Assembly: GCF_900104515.1 (NCBI RefSeq)
Contig: NZ_FNJL01000025.1
Span: forward strand, 24,247 to 88,246
DNA: 64,000 nt
Direction: 5' to 3'
Source of the DNA: Paracidovorax cattleyae
GTDB lineage: Bacteria > Pseudomonadota > Gammaproteobacteria > Burkholderiales > Burkholderiaceae_C
A program made the translations under genes and the position numbers. Below, piece after piece: positions 60,312 to 64,000 of this stretch; position 1 is the first letter of the stretch, and every line of letters begins with the position of its first letter. Under the pieces are notes generated by a model. It was not told where the DNA came from, searched no databases, and saw nothing but the letters and a program-made list of their open reading frames with translations.

Positions 60312-60637
60312 CTGTCTGGCTTGTGATTGCTGTGTCCTTCTGTGCCTTTGCATGCCTGGGTAGTGCAATGGAGAGGCACGTGGACGACGTCCTTCGTGGG
60401 GTGGGATCCCGCTGGTTGAGGCTCTTCCTGCGCTCATTTGGCGTCTTCCTGCTCACAGCAGCTCTGCTTCTTTGCACCAGGAGTGCTGGGACCTCAGTGG
60501 GGATAACCATCTGGCTCGGCGCACTCACCGTCGCGGCCTGCACGGTCGCGATCTTCATGACCTATGGAGCTAGATGGCTCCCATATGTAGCGCTCACTGC
60601 TATGGCAACCGCTGGCGGCCTCGTCTGGGCAAAGTGA
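60308..60637 (+). CDS. DUF3325 family small membrane protein
   Basis: This 109-residue protein has three to four membrane helices: TVWLVIAVSFCAFACLGSAM, FLRSFGVFLLTAALLLCT, GITIWLGALTVAACTVAIFM, and YVALTAMATAGGLVWAK. The size and place right after a PepSY gene fit DUF3325, a regular companion in siderophore-uptake clusters. It overlaps the PepSY gene in ATGA and is last in the operon. Confidence 0.8.
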   Translation: MTVWLVIAVSFCAFACLGSAMERHVDDVLRGVGSRWLRLFLRSFGVFLLTAALLLCTRSAGTSVGITIWLGALTVAACTVAIFMTYGARWLPYVALTAMATAGGLVWAK

Positions 60638-60678
60638 CATCAACAAATGCGTCGTTGCTCCATTTGCAGTTGCGAATC

Positions 60679-60709
60679 AGTTCCGCATTTCTTGAGGTCG
60701 TTCGATTAA
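60679..60709 (+). promoter_or_regulatory. Putative FecI-type promoter of the TonB receptor gene
   Basis: AGTTCCGC (60679-60686), 11 bp, then TCGTTCGATTAA (60698-60709), the same two blocks and spacing as at 58235-58265. It lies 122 bp before the receptor ATG, so the transcript has a long leader. Confidence 0.6.
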
Positions 60710-60831
60710 TACATGAAGGAGCGATGTGAAAAACCTGTGGCCTGGCTTGCAGGTTGCCTAAGCAGCACGCAAGGCTCCCTCATTTGAGTGAGATATCACT
60801 CCACAACCATCAAAATCCACTGGAGAGTTGC

Positions 60832-63492
60832 ATGCGCAGCGAGTATCTGCACCGTCGGGACGTGACCGGCGGATTCATTAAGCCATCTGTTCCACACAAC
60901 CGGGCTCCCATTGCCTTGGCCGCACACCTCCTAGTAGCGGGCGGCATTCTGGTTATGAGCGCAATGCCGGCAGATGCATCGGCCCAGGGGCGTCAAGATC
61001 GCCGAGGCTCGCGTGGCGATCACAACGTTGATGACCGCAAGGCCTACTCGATCAACGGAGGCGCACTCAGCACGGTGCTGACGCAATTTGGATCTTCTGC
61101 TGGGGTCTTCATCGTCAGCACATCTGATTTGACCGCGGGCAAGGTCAGTCCTGGGTTGAGGGGACGCTTCAGCGTGGCCGAGGCGATGGATGAGCTGCTC
61201 TCGGGCACCGGACTAGAGGCCGTTGAAGACAGTCCGCGCCAGTATCGTCTGCGCAGCATCGCAACTGTGACCGGCGCAACTGTGCCTGCGGCCGCCGCAG
61301 CAGCTGCCAGTCAGCTGTCTGACGCAAAGGTACTGCCGACGGTGACGGTTACTGCTGAAGAGGCTCTTCGCCAAGCGCCCGGCGTGTCCCTCATCACCGC
61401 GCAGGACATCGAGAAGCGCCCCCCGGTGAACGACATGTCTGAGCTCATCCGGACTCAACCAGGTGTGAACCTGACGGGCGCCTCCTCCTCGGGCTCCTAT
61501 GGCAACAACCGTCAGATCGACCTGCGCGGCATGGGGCCGGAGAACACCATGATCCTGATCGACGGTAAGCCCGTCATGTCTCGCAATGCGGTTCGCATGC
61601 AGCGCAACGGCGAACGCGATTCTCGGGGGGACTCCAACTGGGTGCCCGCCGATTCGATCGAAAGCGTTGAGGTTATTCGCGGCCCCGCAGCTGCTCGCTA
61701 TGGCTCTGGCGCTGCGGGCGGCGTGGTGAACATCATCACGAAGCGTCCCACGAAGGCATTGCAGGGCTCTGTCACGACATACTTTGATGCTCCCGAAGAC
61801 AGCCTGGAAGGCAGCACTCGCCGGCTGGGATTCAACCTTGCGGGCCCCGTCGCCGAAGGTCTCAGCTTTCGCGTGTACGGGAATGTGGCAAAGACGGACG
61901 GCGACAATGCGGAGTTGAATGCCGCAGCCTCGGGCATCGCAAACAACGGAACGACATTGCCTCCAGCGGGTCGAGAAGGTGTTCGCAATCGCGATCTGAA
62001 CGCCTTGCTGCGTTGGGATATCAATCCTGATCACACAGTGGAGTTAGAGGCAGGCATGAGTCGCCAAGGCAATATCTACGCTGGCGAGCGGCCGGTCTCA
62101 GCAAACGGGACGGCACTGGAGTCTACGCTTGCTCACGCTGGCGCTGAGACCAATATCATGCATCGCAACACGGCCTCGGTTACGCACCGCGGCAAGTGGG
62201 GCGACATCGGCACTTCGCGCCTAGTGTTCCAGTATGAAGGCACACGCCGCGAGAACTATCCGCTGGATCAGTTCGGCGCTGGTGGTGATATATCCAACAC
62301 CAACGAGATGATCCGCTCGGAACTGGGCAACTACTTCGTGAACGGAGAGCTCTACACCCCCTTGAAGATCGGAGGTCTAGAACACGTGCTCACCACAGGT
62401 CTCGAATGGAGGAAGGAGAAGCTCGACGATCCGAATGCGACATCAGGAACTTCAAGTGCGGGAACGGTCCTCGTGCCCGGGCTGCCAACAACGGGCACGC
62501 GCTCCGGCAAGATCGACGCGCAGAGCTTCGCCTTCTACCTCGAGGACAACGTCAGCGTCACGGATAAGCTCGTGCTTACTCCCGGCGTTCGATTCGATCA
62601 CCATGATCAGTTTGGAACCAACGGTAGCCCAAGCCTGAACACCACGTATGCCCTCACGCCGGAGATCAGCCTCAAGGGTGGCATCGCGCGTGCATTCAAA
62701 GCACCGAATCTATACCAGACGAATCCGAACTATCTGTTCTTCTCTAATGGCAACGCCTGTATGGCGGTGGATGGTGCTCGACCGAATGGCTGCTATATCC
62801 AAGGTAACCCAGACCTGAGACCAGAGACCAGCGTCAACAAGGAAATCGGGATTGCGTTCAATGGCCGTACTGGCGTTGATGCAGGCCTGACCTACTTCCA
62901 CAACGATTACAAGAACAAGATCCACGCTGACGTCTGGGACCAGACAGGTAGCGACATTCCTGGCGCGGGACGTGGGGCAGGATCCGGTGCGCTTTATCGT
63001 TGGGTCAATGCCCGCCGAGCGATCGTTAGAGGCTTTGAAGGCAATCTCACCATCCCTCTTCTGGGAGATCGTGGTGGTGACCTCAAGTTGCTGAACAACC
63101 TGACGTACATGCTGGAGAACAAGAACTCGGACACAGACCAGCCCCTGTCGATCATCCCAAAGTACACCATCAATAGCACCCTCGACTGGCGCGTCAACAG
63201 CGATATTTCCGCTCAGCTCACCGCGTCCTTCTATGGCACGCAGAAAGCCCGGACTCGCAGCTCAGGCTACGGTCTGCCTGTGACCGGAGATCAGGCGCAC
63301 AACGTATCTGCATATGCCATCTACGGCCTCGGCATCCAATACCACACAGCAAGGAACTACCGTGCTTCATTCGGCGTCAAGAATCTGTTCGACAAGCGAC
63401 TCTACCGGGGTAGCACGAGCGATGGAGCGGGCGCCAGCACGTACAACGAAGCAGGCCGTTCATACTACGTGACCTTGACGGCCTCGTTCTGA
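60832..63492 (+). CDS. TonB-dependent siderophore receptor with STN signalling domain (FepA-like)
   Basis: 886 residues. The signal region ends near ASAQG. An STN domain follows (KAYSINGGALSTVLTQFGSS, GLRGRFSVAEAMDELLSGTG), the element that contacts FecR-type proteins. Next come the TonB box region (TVTVTAEEALRQAPGVSL) and plug (DMSELIRTQPGVNLTGAS, QIDLRGMGPENTMILIDGKP, VEVIRGPAAARYGSGAAGGV). The 22-strand barrel ends YYVTLTASF. RNAVRMQRNGERDSRGDSNW in the plug is typical of FepA/BfeA/PfeA catecholate receptors. The ATG at 60832 has GGAGAG. With the sigma and anti-sigma it forms a surface-signalling system. Confidence 0.93.
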   Translation: MRSEYLHRRDVTGGFIKPSVPHNRAPIALAAHLLVAGGILVMSAMPADASAQGRQDRRGSRGDHNVDDRKAYSINGGALSTVLTQFGSSAGVFIVSTSDLTAGKVSPGLRGRFSVAEAMDELLSGTGLEAVEDSPRQYRLRSIATVTGATVPAAAAAAASQLSDAKVLPTVTVTAEEALRQAPGVSLITAQDIEKRPPVNDMSELIRTQPGVNLTGASSSGSYGNNRQIDLRGMGPENTMILIDGKPVMSRNAVRMQRNGERDSRGDSNWVPADSIESVEVIRGPAAARYGSGAAGGVVNIITKRPTKALQGSVTTYFDAPEDSLEGSTRRLGFNLAGPVAEGLSFRVYGNVAKTDGDNAELNAAASGIANNGTTLPPAGREGVRNRDLNALLRWDINPDHTVELEAGMSRQGNIYAGERPVSANGTALESTLAHAGAETNIMHRNTASVTHRGKWGDIGTSRLVFQYEGTRRENYPLDQFGAGGDISNTNEMIRSELGNYFVNGELYTPLKIGGLEHVLTTGLEWRKEKLDDPNATSGTSSAGTVLVPGLPTTGTRSGKIDAQSFAFYLEDNVSVTDKLVLTPGVRFDHHDQFGTNGSPSLNTTYALTPEISLKGGIARAFKAPNLYQTNPNYLFFSNGNACMAVDGARPNGCYIQGNPDLRPETSVNKEIGIAFNGRTGVDAGLTYFHNDYKNKIHADVWDQTGSDIPGAGRGAGSGALYRWVNARRAIVRGFEGNLTIPLLGDRGGDLKLLNNLTYMLENKNSDTDQPLSIIPKYTINSTLDWRVNSDISAQLTASFYGTQKARTRSSGYGLPVTGDQAHNVSAYAIYGLGIQYHTARNYRASFGVKNLFDKRLYRGSTSDGAGASTYNEAGRSYYVTLTASF

Positions 63493-63675
63493 GAGCGTAT
63501 AAGGACGCCCCGGTTTGCCAAGCCTTCAATTCGTGATGCCAGGAAGGTCAAGATTGCACGCGTATATCCGGACTTGTATGGCAGCACGTTGCCACGGTCC
63601 CTGATGGAATTCGCTAGCCAAGGTCCCATCGGCTAAGCGCACTCTAGGTGCTTTACTCTTATCGGACTGTCTTGG

Positions 63676-64000
63676 TGACCTGCCCCCTTCAGCCGTGCCA
63701 ATGTTGAGTTAGCGAGTCCAAGGGTTTGGAGATTACTTGATCTCCGGTTGTTGCACAGCATCGCCAGTGCGCTGGCGATGCTGTGCGGCGAAACTGGCCG
63801 GCGGTATGCGCCCCAGTGAGCTGTGCGGGCGTACTTCGTTGTAGTCCCGCCGCCATCGGGCAATCTCCTGCCTGGCCTGTGGCAGTGACTCGAACCACTG
63901 CTCATTGAGGCACTCATCCCTGAACTTGCCGTTGAAGCTCTCAATGTAGGCGTTCTGCGTCGGGCAGCCTGCGTCGTTGAGCAAGTGCCGAACGCCCCGG
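63676..64000 (-). mobile_element. IS3-family insertion sequence, one end only
   Basis: The leftmost part of an IS3-type element: the 3' part of its transposase gene plus a probable terminal sequence beginning TGACCTGCCCCC at about 63676. The other end lies beyond the window. Confidence 0.65.
63733..64000 (-). CDS. IS3-family transposase OrfB, C-terminal part (5' end outside window)
   Basis: The frame is open to the right edge. Visible is the end of the rve integrase core: RHLLNDAGCPTQNAYIESFN (with the catalytic Glu in AYIESFNGKF), RDECLNEQWFESLPQARQEI, and WRRDYNEVRPHSSLGRIPP, then a short tail and TAA. This is the typical IS3-group OrfB C-terminus. It appears intact as far as it can be seen. 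Confidence 0.9.
   Translation of the reverse strand, partial: RGVRHLLNDAGCPTQNAYIESFNGKFRDECLNEQWFESLPQARQEIARWRRDYNEVRPHSSLGRIPPASFAAQHRQRTGDAVQQPEIK

Larger units (their letters stand above)
55508..64000. mobile_element. Left part of a decayed genomic island integrated at dusA
   Basis: From the 5' end of dusA rightward, base composition drops and codon usage changes. The region holds an integrase fragment, an IS5-type transposase remnant, a complete iron-signalling and uptake cassette, and an IS3-type element running off the window. No housekeeping gene is seen after dusA. The right boundary is outside the window, so the size and the second attachment site are unknown. Confidence 0.6.

Noticed and set aside
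63493..63636. Open frame continuing in the receptor's frame after its stop
   Set aside because: The receptor already ends in a proper C-terminal aromatic residue (TASF), and the extra 47 codons have no start and no recognisable content.

Overview
The window is high-GC DNA with tightly packed operons and many ATGA-type start/stop overlaps. Its gene content (hscA-fdx, aceE-aceF-lpdA with lipoyl domains on E2 and E3, phaC-phaA-phaB, dapC-dapD-pilU-dapE-prmB, a Bug/TctC-type receptor) points to a beta-proteobacterium of the order Burkholderiales, most likely a Comamonadaceae close to Acidovorax/Paracidovorax. The genus call is an inference from gene order and protein style; no 16S or ribosomal gene is present.

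Layout. 1-2 kb: 3' end of hscA, fdx, dnaQ. 2.0-2.3 kb: two identical tRNA-Val(CAC) genes and a terminator. 2.3-5.8 kb: a histone-deacetylase-like hydrolase coupled to an LhgO-like oxidase, then a YqjD/YqjE/YqjK-like envelope operon. 5.9-10.5 kb: pyrD divergent from rpiA, a DUF4124/glutaredoxin protein, prlC. 10.5-21.3 kb: folD, a FixJ-type regulator and PAS histidine kinase pair, and divergently the pyruvate dehydrogenase operon aceE-aceF-lpdA with a strong terminator. 21.5-34.4 kb: a Bug-family binding protein, a DUF2167 protein, an RlmI-like methyltransferase, a class A penicillin-binding protein, a PheC-like binding protein, a scar joining the 3' halves of an AraC regulator and a PPOX flavoprotein, an LRR-kinase, a NUDIX hydrolase, and two maleylpyruvate/fumarylpyruvate-type enzymes beside pgeF. 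34.5-38.5 kb: phaC-phaA and phaB, each followed by a terminator. 38.5-55.6 kb: a YheS-like ABC-F ATPase, the lysine (dap) operon containing pilU and prmB, an unusual chemotaxis receptor, rnfB coupled to an intracellular PHB depolymerase, a RelA/SpoT-domain protein, a CHASE-PAS-GGDEF-EAL protein and dusA.

From the 5' end of dusA (about 55.5 kb) to the right edge the DNA changes character. GC is visibly lower, there is a decayed integrase fragment, an internally deleted IS5-type transposase and, at the edge, an IS3-type element. Between these lies an iron-uptake signalling cassette: FecI-type sigma, FecR-type anti-sigma, DUF3649, PepSY and DUF3325 membrane proteins, and a TonB receptor carrying an N-terminal STN signalling domain. 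I read this as the left part of a genomic island integrated at dusA. Two almost identical promoter-like elements (58235-58265 and 60679-60709) stand upstream of the DUF3649-PepSY-DUF3325 operon and of the receptor gene. They are the best candidate for the binding site of the island's own sigma factor.

How the genes work together. PhaC/A/B make polyhydroxybutyrate and the PhaZ-type protein mobilises it; a palindrome at the phaZ start and a nested palindrome in the phaB-yheS gap may be sites of a shared regulator. The sigma/anti-sigma/STN-receptor set would form a surface-signalling loop for a catecholate-like siderophore, with the PepSY/DUF proteins as inner-membrane partners, possibly for iron reduction.
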